From contig ML133422.1 in the NCBI GenBank assembly GCA_003864495.1, forward strand, positions 3,537,923 to 3,601,922: a stretch of 64,000 nt of DNA, written 5' to 3'. Positions within the stretch are counted from its first letter, which is position 1; each line of letters starts with the position of its first letter. The translations under genes were made by a program, and so were the position numbers. This DNA comes from Nemopilema nomurai (taxonomy: Eukaryota; Cnidaria; Scyphozoa; Rhizostomeae; Rhizostomatidae). This document shows, piece by piece, positions 48,101 through 64,000 of this stretch. The notes beneath the pieces were generated by a model that saw only the letters and a list, made by a program, of their open reading frames with translations, searched no databases and was not told the origin of the DNA.

Positions 48101-51100
48101 GGTGTGGCTTGTCGCAGTTTTTCAATCCGAAGAGTCAATATATTTATACATTTAGTGATGATGATGACGAGTGATTTTTACTCTTTATCAATTTTTGATC
48201 TTCAGAAGTGCAGAATTACGAAGACATTTGAGGATGTCCGTGACAGCCAATGCAAGAGCATGTATGGAGCCGACTTCAGACTTTACAAAGACGCAGAATT
48301 CGTCGATTATCGTGAGTTGCCAAGCTGCATCGTGTTTGCATCATAGGCGTTTGATTATGCTCAACATGGTTAAATTTGGGCCTATTTAAGTTTCTCTTTA
48401 GTTGGGACCTGAAAATGCGGTGGAATCCCTCATTAAAGTTCTAATCAAATATTTTTAAAGGATTGTTTTTCTGGAATGTTTTTTTCAGGAAACCTTTGTA
48501 TACAACATGTTATTGTACAGCAGTGACGTCATTTTAGCAGTGACATAATGTATCAGCACAATGTATTAGTGAAAAATGTACTTGTACCCAAGTTGTAATG
48601 AAAGTTGTCCATGACAAGACTCACCTTTTGCATGTCTAGTGAAAGATCAGAGGCGGACTCTCGACTGCGACTTTGAGAAGGGTTGGTGCAATTGGAAACA
48701 GGATAGAAGTGACAACTTCGATTGGAGAAGAAACAGTGGCAAAACGCCAAGTCAATACACTGGCCCAAGTAACGATGCAAGTGGAAGCACTGAGGGTAGG
48801 TGTTTATGTGGCTTTTAGATCTTACGAAGGAGCATTTTACGAAGTAGGTCTACTTTCAGTTGTTTTTTTAAGAGTTTGCTTCAGAGCTCGCTTTCTGGCA
48901 TAAAATACAAATCTTGGTTTATCTGAAAATTTCAGGAAAGTATGCGTATATTGAGGCATCTGATAACTTCAATGCTCCAAGACAACAAGGCTTCAAAGCG
49001 CGGCTGGAGAGTCAGAAAGTGCGGGTGCCAAAGGCCTGTTTGAAGTTCGACTACCATATGTACGGAGAAGACATGGGGTCCTTGAAAATAGTCATGAAAA
49101 GCGGAAAGGGAGAGAAGACCTTGTGGGAAAAGATCGGGAATCATGGCAATGAATGGCGCCGGCTCGAACTGTCGATTGAGCACTTGTCAGTGTACAGCGT
49201 GAGTGTTTGCGTTTTATAAGCATCAGTTGTCCGTCTTTGTAACTATCTAGACTTACGTAGATCAGAGACAAAGTCTTTTCACCAGAACTACCCACCAAAG
49301 GTGACAGGCTCGTAGACGGTCATTAACAGCAAGCTTCGCTTTCTTGCAGCTCGTAATCGAAGGAATTCGCGGAAATCACTATAAAGGTGACGCGGCCATC
49401 GATAACATCCAGTTCGACCCAGGACTCTGTGATGCAGAAGCAGAAGGTAGGTTGGGTTTGCGTATGCCCCCCCCCTTTCTGCACGTTTCATGGACGCGGA
49501 AGAAACAAAAATAATGGGGTGTGGAGCGGGCCACAGGTCTGCCGGCTGGTTATCTGATAAATATCAACAATGTTTCCTTTTTTACCAAGCGGCGAACAGG
49601 CCAATGATTTTCACGTATCTGATAGGCTTGTTTCCTGATTTGGATCGATTGCTTCTTAAAGTGCTTGGTTTTCTTTATTTTGATTGGTTAATTCTTAAAA
49701 GTGATTGATTTTCTTTATTTTGCCTTGCAAGCAAAGAGCCCGTGTGAGATGTCATGCATGAGCAGAGACAAGACTAGATTCTTTCTTGACAAAACTGTTT
49801 TGGATGGAACCCGTTGCCACAACAATAAATCACACGACCTTTGCCTCATAGGAAAGTGCGAGGTAGGCCCTGCATTTGCAAGCGAAATTGTTTTCATCAT
49901 TGTTACAATCAACAAGTCCAGCAACTTAGACATCGTTTATTCCTTTGAATCCGCTGCAGTGCGAGGCCAAAACATTATGGATCTTTTTCGGACACAAGAC
50001 ATCAACTGGAACTGTGTATCAACCCAAAACATTTTCAGAGGCGATTCCTAACTAGTACTGACAGTGGATCCGTATCATCAATTGTAAAGGGATATCCAAT
50101 CTGCACTCCTTTTGCGCTCCAAACGGATTCGTATCAGTGTAAACGAGGACTTGATTGTCTGCTGCGTTTAATCTTTTCTACCAAAAATGTTTCTTTCCTT
50201 GCTAGAAATTTGGGTGCGATATGAAATTCAACTCGGACAAAATCCTTGACGATTGCAATGTGTGTGCTGGTGATGGCTCAACCTGTAATGCTGTTGAAGG
50301 CGTTAAAAAGATTGTTCTAGAAAAAGGTACATTAACTCTCTCACCTTTGAATCGCGCTCTAAATACCTACACTGAAATAGGCATATTCTTTTTGCTAAAC
50401 AATTTGCGGCTTTGAAGTAAACACTGTGCACATAATCAAGTCATTGCGGTGCTTATCCTGATAAAATATCGAGTATTTGATACATCAGATGTCAGAAGCA
50501 TGACACCTTCAGCTGATTTCCGATAGAAGTAACATCTCAAACTTTAATTGCAGATTATGAAAAAATCCTGGATTTAGGCAAGGATACGACAAATTTCATT
50601 CTCGAAGACTCAAAGTTCTCTCCATATCGAATTGGTTAGTACGTTCAAATTTTCCTTGTTCGTGTTTTGATAGGTGAGCGAGATCGTTATTGCCTTGATT
50701 CAAAGGTGTTGTTCTAATAACAATTACGTCATCACATCATAATCTTCCCCAGGCCTCCGGGTTCCCGGCTCCGTTGACGAAATCTACATGGCAGCCAACA
50801 AGGGTCACGGATACTTTGCTGTAGCAGGCACAACACTCTACTATTTGAATCTTGAGGATGGGAGGCAGATGATTGCCGCGTCTGGACCGCTAACCAGGTC
50901 ATTGGAGGCTGTGGTAAGACTGCGCTTGGATAACTGCCTTTTAGATGCAGTACAAACCTCTTCTTCTAAGCCAAAATGGATCTTAAATTGCTGTAGGATA
51001 AAGTTCTTTTCACCAGCGTTTGCAAGGATTCTCATTGTGGTGGGCCCCTCCTGCAGCTACATGTAATTTTGCTTCTTTCAGCTTTACTCTGGAAGCAATG

Positions 51101-54100
51101 CAGTCAGACGGAAGAAAGAGGAAGTGGAGGTGCGATTCAAATACTTTTACAAAAAGGGAGTTAGAGATACCTACAAATACGAGGTCGAGAAATGGTTGCC
51201 TTGCTCGAAGAAGTGCGGAGGAGGGACCCAGAAAGCAGTTCTGAAGTGCATCAAAAACGACATCTTTAATGTTCCGCGCTCGCTTTGTTCCCATTTGAAG
51301 ACGAATGAAGAGCCGCGCGTTTGCAACACAGTGTCCTGCCAGTCTGTGTGAGTATTTGCCACTGATCAGTGGTATTTGCCCGGTGCTTGTAGTCAACTAA
51401 AATAGGACTTTTTGTGCCTTGAATTCCTTACCTTATTTGTCTTTGCTACGGTAGAGGATCGATTTTTATATATGGGGTACCATCTGTCACATGCCGTTGT
51501 GATTATTGCCTATGTGTAAGATTCATTTCACACGTCATAGGTACGAATGGCTTGTGTTAGCCTGGAGCTCTTGTTCGGCCACTTGCGGAGTTGGGCAACA
51601 GCGCAGGATCGTGGCGTGTGCTGATAAAAGACACAACAGCATCGTGCCCAACAAAGTTTGCCAAGATCCATACCCCGTGCAGAGGAGAAACTGCACGCTA
51701 AAGCCGTGTGTCACGTATCGGTGGACGCTGGGCACTTGGGGCTCGTGCTCTCGTTCCTGTGGAGGCGGCCTACAAGCCCGAGATGTTAAATGTGTTGCTA
51801 GCAATAATAGCCAAGCAGTTAGTTCAAGCCTTTGCAAGGAGAAGGAGCCAAAAAGGATTCGCAGTTGCAAGCTTAGTAAATGTGATTCATTCGAATACAG
51901 AACAATGGAGGCTTCAGTGTGTTCCAAGTCATGTGGAGGAGGCCTGCGAATCAGAATCGTGTATTGTGTTAATAAAAGGACTTCAGTTGTTGTTTCAAGA
52001 AGTTTCTGTACTGGTCCATCACCGCCACAAATCGAGAAATGTAACACCCAGGACTGCCCTGTTTACCAGTGGAGGTATGAAGCGTTTGGCCCTTGTTCAC
52101 AGTCTTGCGACGGGGGCATCCGCAGACGACGAGTTTATTGTGTGGAGAAGGTGTCCCATAAAAACGTGTCTGCCTCGCTTTGCTCAGGAAAGAAGCCGAG
52201 TGAAACAGAGACTTGCGAGAATTTGCCATGTAGCCAGTGAGTACCTCCGTTAGTGTTATTTCACTTCTCTTTCGCGCTCAAAAGCAGGTCAAGAGCGAGT
52301 CCTCGTGCTAGCCATCTTCGTGCTAGCCATCTTCATGCTAACCATCTTCGTGCTAGCCATCTTCGTGCTAGAGATCTTCGTGCTAACCATCTTCATGCTA
52401 ACCATCTTCATGCTAACCATCTTCATGCTAGCCATCTTCGCGCTAACCATCTTCATACTAGACATCTTCGTGCTAACCTTCTTCATACTAGACATCTTCG
52501 TGCTAGACATCTTCGTGCTAGACATCTTCATACTAGACATCTTCGTGCTAGACATCTTCATGCTAGACATCTTCGTGCTAACCATCTTCATGCTAACCAT
52601 CTTCATGCTAACCTTCTTCGTGCTAGCCATCTTCGTGCTAGCCATCTTCATACTAGACATCTTCGTGCTAGCCATCTTCATGCTTACCATCTTCATGCTA
52701 ACCATCTTCGTGCTAGCCATCTTCATGCTAACCATCTTCGTGCTAACCATCTTCATGCTAGCCATCTTCGCGCTAACCATCTTCATACTAGACATCTTCG
52801 TGCTTGCCATCTTCGTGCTAGCCATAGTAATAAATATTTCTTTTAGTAAATAGCCATAGTAAAAAATATTTCTTATCTTTTGTAAATAGCCATATTGTAT
52901 ATTGTTAGTAAATAGCCATAGTAAAAAATATTTCTTATCTTTTGGAGGTACTATTTTGACGTTGGACAGTGGACTGCCTGTGACGCCGTTTGCGGACAGG
53001 GATCCCAGAATAGGACAATTCGATGTTTAACGGAAGGCTCTGGCAAAGAAGCGCCCTCCTGGCGCTGCGATTACTTGAAGATGCCGGATATAACGAGGCG
53101 ATGCAGAGTCAGGGCTTGTGCCCATCCAGGTGGGCTATTGCCATTCTTCTTCTTCCTTTGTCCTTTCAATATACTCGATACCAGACGGGGGATATGTCTT
53201 TATTGCACGAGGTAGTGTAAGATACAAGATGATAACACGAAAGTTTTTTATTCAAATCTTCTTAAGTTGTCTTATGCTACGGAGTTGCGACAAGCGATGC
53301 ATGATTTAAAGGGGTTCAATTCCCGCCACTCTGCAATTTGTTGTGACTCGTATCATCTATTTTCAATTCTTTAGATACATTAGCTTGCAACTTTGATGAC
53401 GGAAGCTTTTGTGGTTGGGAAAATGCAAAAGATGACGACTTCGACTGGGTGACAGGACGAAGTACTCCTACACTGACAACTGGCCCCAGCCGAGATCATA
53501 CCAGTCAAAAAGGTGAAGATTTTTTACTTGAATTATCTCTGTGGTCACTTAAAGATCTAACGGACTGAATTTCATTAACGAACTTTTACTTTCGTTTTGA
53601 GTAACGACTCGAATTTGAATGAATATACGTGGCTATAATTAACTGAGATTTTGAGCAAAACCTTATTCACAGCATCGCTGCTGCCTGATATTTGTATGCT
53701 ATGTGTTGCGTAAAGAGTTCTGAAGAGCTGTGTTCAATTTTTAGGTAAGTTTGCATACATAGAATCCTCGTCGCCTCGGCTGTCAAGAGACCGTGCTACT
53801 TTGACGAGCCCGCCGCTTCGAATCAACAGTGGCTGCTTCTATTTTTGGTACCATATGAGAGGGACAGGAATGGGGAAGCTTTCTGTCAGCATAGTGGGAG
53901 CAAGTAGTCATGCTGTCACTGTCTTCGAAAAACGCAGACAGCAGGGTGACAAGTGGTTCAAAGCCAGTATCCAAATTCCCAAGAACATGCCGAAGGGATT
54001 TGTGGTAATAATTTAATCAAACATTTCATTAGTTACAGTTTCTGAGACTAACTTCTCATCCCTTTTGTTAACTGGGAAGAATTTGCATGCAAAGGCGTAT

Positions 54101-54789
54101 CATGCTTTCTAATAACTTTTAAGTTAATTATGGTTTTGTTGAACCATATGGTGCTGATTCGAGGTAGAAAGCCAATTTGCGTCTGGGACCAGACTCGTAC
54201 CCAGGATACCGGGACCCGCGACAATTTTATCAATTATGTATTCTCTTTTTGATGTTTACTTTTAGAAACAATCTTGACCTTTTACTTAGCAAAGTTTTCC
54301 ACTTCTCGTTCTAGTTTAGGGTAACTGGCGAAAAAGGAACTTCGTTCTTAAGTGATATTGGCTTGGATGACTTCAGGTTTTCCCCAGATGGATGTCAACA
54401 ATGTAAGTATATATTTTCAATTTTCAACTGCTTTGCCAGAAAAGTTGCGTTTCTCTTTGCAATTTTTTCATAGGATTTCCTTTAACGTGCTGATTTCCTG
54501 ACGATGCGAAAAAGAGTTTAGTGAATTCACATAAGATTTTGAAATTGCTTTATGTACTCTTGTAAAAAAATTTTGAATGCTGCTTTTGCTACAAATGGGA
54601 AAGAAGCAGTTTCCTGTTATTTAACGTTAACTACCGATGCTGCAAATGACAAGAGCTCTTCTTCTTTTTTCTACAGCCTTGTGTGTAGAGACTTCTCCGC
54701 TGTGTGTCGTCGTTCCCACCACGTACTGCCAGTACCCGGCCTACAGGAAACTTTGTTGTGCCACATGTGCTAGGCGAGCACCATCATGA
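39162..54789 (+). CDS. ADAMTS: ADAMTS-type secreted metalloprotease with two MAM domains (5' end not found)
   Basis: Thirty coding exons, all GT-AG and phase-consistent: 39162-39292, 40459-40653, 41619-41790, 43089-43198, 43979-44186, 44494-44639, 44878-44961, 45086-45216, 45684-45703, 45968-46073, 46335-46478, 46719-46848, 47338-47454, 47681-47835, 48014-48077, 48206-48311, 48640-48795, 48936-49198, 49350-49446, 49732-49862, 50206-50326, 50554-50634, 50753-50913, 51082-51347, 51541-52236, 52948-53129, 53375-53512, 53745-54004, 54315-54402, 54677-54789. They encode about 1,590 residues without the signal peptide. Order: prodomain ([25 protein letters not shown]), furin-like RRTRR, catalytic domain, disintegrin-like domain, central TSP1 ([15 protein letters not shown]), first half of the cysteine-rich domain, MAM-1, second half (CEMSC to [13 protein letters not shown]), spacer, six more TSP1 repeats, MAM-2 and PLAC. 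It presumably cleaves extracellular matrix; the substrate is unknown. No vertebrate ADAMTS has a MAM domain to my knowledge. Confidence 0.92.
43228..43815 (+). mobile_element. Decayed Harbinger-type element in an ADAMTS intron
   Basis: The left end (AGGCCAGTTTACACGATGCG, preceded by TAA at 43225-43227) resembles the ends of the 5.6-kb element in layout: a short GC-rich tip, a TACACGAT-like core, then T-runs and TGACTC motifs. A related TTTACACGGTGC motif near 43775 is in direct, not inverted, orientation, so the right end is lost, rearranged or nested. Right boundary approximate. A broken transposase start lies inside. Confidence 0.6.
43337..43651 (+). pseudogene. Second Harbinger transposase N-terminal remnant
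   Basis: One frame from the ATG at 43337 gives a basic start, then RRRLWVRD, an in-frame TGA at 43457-43459 where the family normally has a Trp codon, then [30 protein letters not shown] and [11 protein letters not shown]. These are the same N-terminal landmarks as in the 5.75-6.1 kb remnant, but the sequence is clearly a different subfamily. The frame stops at 43651, before any DDE residues. Inactive, lying in the intron between ADAMTS exons 4 and 5. Confidence 0.83.
44494..46478 (+). other. ADAMTS catalytic domain exons, including a 20-nt microexon
   Basis: The reprolysin-like domain starts at [17 protein letters not shown] (exon 44494-44639). The zinc site HEAGHVLGLGHD is split by an intron: HEAGH ends exon 45968-46073 and LGLGHD starts exon 46335-46478. 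All three His and the catalytic Glu are present, followed by a VMA Met-turn, so the enzyme should be active. Exon 45684-45703 is only 20 nt and encodes HDFGPA between the LVLTR and YAPVYTMC segments; both flanking phases agree. Confidence 0.9.
46855..47195. repeat. 22-bp minisatellite in an ADAMTS intron, about 15 copies
   Basis: Highly homogeneous copies of ATTACTGATTGAGGACCAAATC, starting seven bases after the donor at 46849. The near-identity suggests recent expansion. Confidence 0.95.
48640..49446 (+). other. MAM-1 exon module inside the ADAMTS cysteine-rich domain
   Basis: Three exons (156, 263 and 97 nt, total 516) with phase-1 introns on both sides. MAM landmarks in order: [76 protein letters not shown]. 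The flanking ADAMTS sequence ([12 protein letters not shown] before, [10 protein letters not shown] after) would be contiguous in ordinary ADAMTS proteins, so the module is a clean insertion. MAM domains mediate protein adhesion or oligomerisation in meprins, neuropilins and MAM-type receptor phosphatases. Confidence 0.9.
50050..50146. repeat. Fragment related to the 5.2-kb repeat
   Basis: Shares a GGATCCGTATC motif and a gtgtaaacgagg end with 5185-5522, within an ADAMTS intron. This points to a small dispersed element family. Confidence 0.45.
52302..52826. repeat. 15-bp minisatellite in an ADAMTS intron, about 35 copies
   Basis: Copies of CATCTTCGTGCTAGC with alternating variants (ttcatgctaac, ttcatactaga). 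A 15-bp unit preserves reading frame, so several frames on both strands stay open for about 180 codons (repeats such as [12 protein letters not shown] or [10 protein letters not shown]). They sit wholly between the donor at 52237 and the acceptor ending at 52947, and an in-frame TGA spans the donor, so they are not expected to be translated as part of the protease. Confidence 0.95.
53375..54402 (+). other. MAM-2 exon module before the PLAC domain
   Basis: Three exons (138, 260 and 88 nt, total 486), again bounded by phase-1 introns. MAM landmarks: [65 protein letters not shown]. Internal intron phases (1 then 0) and junction positions match MAM-1, so the two modules share an origin. The final exon (54677-54789) is the Cys-rich PLAC tail ending [10 protein letters not shown]. 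Confidence 0.9.
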
Positions 54790-56232
54790 GACGACGTCAC
54801 TCAAGTGGTATTTAATAGCTGATCGAATCTATATCCCTGACCGAAGGCGCAATTACGTCGAGTCAATACGCACCACTCTTCACTTACCTAAGCTTTGGTC
54901 TCAACATGAAGCGTTTATCTGCAGTGTTTATCTGCCGAGTTTCCTGCCGTGCTCGTCTCGCTGCATTTGTCTGCAACGTTTTGCCTACCTACAGGGACGA
55001 TTGCAATGTTGTGGACCAAAACCCAGCTAGTTGTTCCATGTCAAATTTCCACCTGTGGTTCACTTGCGGCTTCAGAGACTCAAGACAACTGGCAGTTTTC
55101 AGTGCTTCCTAAAGTTTCCTCTTAGCATGAAAAACTCTTGCTCTCATTCTTAGGGGTAATATGTTCTAAATATTGGAATTTATTGAATTGTCTATAGCCA
55201 TCTAGAGAAACTTAGAAAAATTTTGACTGTAATTCTTTAGGTTAAAAACGGCTTAAACTCCTTAAGTTTTGTCCAGCTTCATTCAACCTAAAGAATTTCA
55301 AGTGGTTTACCCGTTTTTGTTTTAAATTATTTATTATGTGCATGTATCCATGGCTAAACAGTATGCAAGGTCCATTCTACTGCCCGAATAAACCTCGGAG
55401 CGCCTTCTGCGTTTCCCTTCTCACATTGTGAATTCGATATACAATATTGTACCACCACGATGTACCATTTCATTTTATTTGGGTAAGCTCTGCTATACAG
55501 ACGCAATGCCGTTTGTACGTTCTTGGCACTGAAGAATGGTCAGGTGCGCCTAAATTGTTCATGTTCTTCCCCCTGACTGCAGTCAAAAACACTGAATTTT
55601 CTGATCACTTAAGTAACGTCTTGTAGAAACTGTTCAAAAGCTATGTACCGATTTATTCTTCATTATTTATTAAGTAATTTAGACTTATTATAAGTCGAAA
55701 AACTAATTTACTGCATCACGCAGATATGTTGTTGCCTTATAATTTGGCAGAAAAACCCTTCTGTAATTATCATGTTTGTCCATGTTTAAAAGAATGTTTA
55801 AATTTAAAAAATCTCCTTCTTTCGTTGCCAAATCTTTGAGTCATGTATTTTCTAAAGTTTAATGGTATATCTTGTAGTATGTGAAGCTTTGTTTGTAAAC
55901 AGATGATAAAAATGTTATCTTTTTCATTTGATTTTCTAAGAACATGCATATTCAAAGATTTCAAGGTTGATACTTTGCTCAAAGTTTCCAAAGTACATTT
56001 AAGTTATCTAGAGAAACGTAGCATATTTGCATATTCCTCTCATTTCGGGCGAGAAATGACAGAATGTACCTTCGCAGAATTTCGTTTGTTTCTAAAAATA
56101 ATGCCAAGGTTAAATTTTGCAAAGATAGTGCCAACGCAGGCAATTTTTATGAAGAAGGAAAACCTGAGAAAATTTAGGTTAAATTGAGAGAAAGGACACC
56201 AAAGAGTCACTTGGGCTGGGGTTCAGTCCTCT

Positions 56233-56296
56233 TTGCTATTGGTTGCTATTGGTTGCTATTGGTTGCTATTGGTTGCTATTGGTTGCTATTGGTTGC
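56233..56296. repeat. 10-bp repeat TTGCTATTGG, six perfect copies
   Basis: Six identical units plus a partial one. Each unit contains ATTGG, the complement of the CCAAT box, at exactly 10-bp (one helical turn) spacing. Confidence 0.95.
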
Positions 56297-56509
56297 AACT
56301 TGTGGTGCATTCACATTTGCCAGTTTGCAAAAGTTTATATTGGAATATTATTTTTCATCTAATCACTTTTTAACTTTAAATCAGGGAGTCGCGCAGATGG
56401 AGGGCTTGTCCCTCTTTTCTCGTCCCGCAGTCGATTAATCCGGTATGACTTCTTCTACAACATTCACAATTATTTTCATAATTTGCCCTTAACCGTCCCG
56501 CTTAAAGTT

Positions 56510-56550
56510 CAATCAGTCAATCCATTAGTCAGTCAATCAATCATTACATT

Positions 56551-56585
<35 letters not shown>

Positions 56586-56642
56586 GTCAATCAGTCAATC
56601 AATCAATCAATCAATCAGCCAAAAAGCCAATCAGCCAATCAG
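56510..56642. repeat. CAAT tetranucleotide microsatellite (interrupted)
   Basis: Tracts of CAAT with CAGT interruptions and a short tail of agccaat variants. The open frame through it (INQSINQS-like) is repeat-driven. Confidence 0.93.
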
Positions 56643-57847
56643 AATCATCTAGATCCCTTGCAAAGAATTTGCTACACAACCCCAGTAATAGAGGTGCGGA
56701 GCCATACGCCGAGATGTTCCTTCTTGAAGGAGTTTCAACTTATTTGCTTGTGTACTTTGAAGAATCATTTTGCGTATTTTATAACACATTAGCTCGTCAA
56801 AGTTACTTCGACTGTTGCATTGGTGGTAGCTCTGTTTTCGGAAGCAAGGTGTAATAGAAGCTGAGCCCCATTTTATGATTCCTTGAATAAGGAAGAAGGT
56901 TTTCTAGATGTTTTTCTAGTTGCCACGGGAACGTCCAAACATTGCTGACCAACTTTCGGCTCTGTTACATATCGAGTAACCAGGAGGTGGGTCCTATTTT
57001 GACTGTGTTAAAACTTTTTCAATCCTTTATGAACACAAAGTTCCTCCTTGTTCTTGAAGTACAAGTGAAGGCTTAGAATATTTTGCAGCTTCTCGCGTGG
57101 CTTTCAAGCACTTTATTTCGATTTTTGAAAGCAAGTAAAGATTTGGGAAAGTTGATGCTTCAAAGCTAGACAATTCGTAAAAAATATGTATTAGTTATTT
57201 CAGATATGCAGGTAAAGCAGGACTTAAGCTTTTTGTATTATCAAATAACACTCCCCAGTTTATGCAGACGTTGTCGATGGACTTGCCCTTTTTCAAATTT
57301 TGCCGTTCAGCGCTTTGAATATTTCCATGTCGGCTAAAGCAGTTGACGATTGAAGGCGACATGATAGGCAACCGAGGTAGCATCCATTGAAAGCAGTAAG
57401 AGTGGATGCAGTATCTCTTTCAACGCCAAAAGTAAATAAAAAAAGAAGGAAAGTAAATCAAAGAGAAAAGAAATAATTCAGTGTTTGTGGACCTAAAAGG
57501 TGCCCGTAAAATTTGCAATAAAATGCACGACTATCTTTATCTTGAAATGATATGGGGCTCCCTGTTTATTGAAGCAAGCTTGTGGCATTGTTGGTTCCAT
57601 GGTATACACTTGGTATGCAGATCGGCCCTGCCCTAGCGTAAGGAAATGACATCATCATGACGTTGTATTCTATTCATCCCTAAGCCGTACGCATGCGTAA
57701 TATATGGGGCCTGGCCACGACTCGAGGCGAAGTATAGCACACTGACTCAATCTGATAGTGAGGCGTTGGGGTGAAAAACTGCTAGATTGCAGTCAGTTCT
57801 AGGCTTGCCCATTGTACTAATTTCCATTAAAGAAGTCAACAGCTACC

Positions 57848-63995
<6,148 letters not shown>

Positions 63996-64000
63996 TAGAA

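Larger units (their letters stand above)
54790..57847. other. ADAMTS 3' flank and UBE2D upstream region
   Basis: No gene that I can support apart from the two simple repeats listed separately. AATAAA occurs near 55387. The GC content rises close to the UBE2D start, and no TATA box is obvious, consistent with a housekeeping promoter. Confidence 0.4.

Noticed and set aside
52253..52853. 180-197 codon ORFs on both strands (His/Ala-rich, Lys/Met-rich, Ile/Phe-rich)
   Set aside because: They come from the frame-preserving 15-bp minisatellite inside an intron, and several frames are open at once.
53300..53330. tRNA T-arm-like ggttcaattcccgcc
   Set aside because: No acceptor, D or anticodon arm can be folded around it.

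Overview
This is eukaryotic, metazoan DNA: genes are split by GT-AG introns, coding density is low, and the products (4E-BP, heterotrimeric G-protein gamma subunits, myosin essential light chains, an ADAMTS protease, UBE2D) are animal families. The AT-rich gene-poor spacers, many minisatellites and decayed Harbinger and Tc1/mariner-like elements fit an invertebrate. My best guess is an anthozoan cnidarian (coral or anemone); that is inference, not proof. All splice models below were built by eye from open frames, GT/AG sites and intron-phase agreement.

Layout. 0-0.7 kb: a 36-bp satellite. 1.3-2.7 kb (+): a three-exon eIF4E-binding protein with every regulatory motif. 5.2-6.3 kb: repeat fragments and a 707-bp Harbinger element with TAA target duplications. 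7.7-10.0 kb (+): a three-exon STELLO/DUF288 Golgi-type protein. 12.3, 15.3 (both -) and 19.2 kb (+): three intronless myosin essential light chain paralogues, each with its own TATA box. 20.1-21.2 and 24.0-25.4 kb (-): two two-exon G-gamma genes whose exons are too short to stand out as ORFs. 25.6-39.1 kb: gene-poor, with minisatellites. 39.2-54.8 kb (+): a giant ADAMTS protease gene (30 exons seen, first exon(s) not found). 57.8-63.9 kb (+): the first four coding exons of a UBE2D ubiquitin-conjugating enzyme, running off the end of the window.

The most unusual object is the ADAMTS gene. It carries two MAM domains, one inserted in the middle of the ADAMTS cysteine-rich domain and one between the last thrombospondin repeat and the C-terminal PLAC domain. 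Each MAM is a set of three exons bounded by phase-1 introns, with the same internal phase order, which is the signature of exon shuffling followed by duplication. The gene also has a 20-nt microexon, about 106 residues between its furin-like site and catalytic domain, and introns loaded with minisatellites and a dead Harbinger copy.

The genes do not form one pathway. Notable clusters are the light-chain trio and the G-gamma pair next to it, both products of local duplication.
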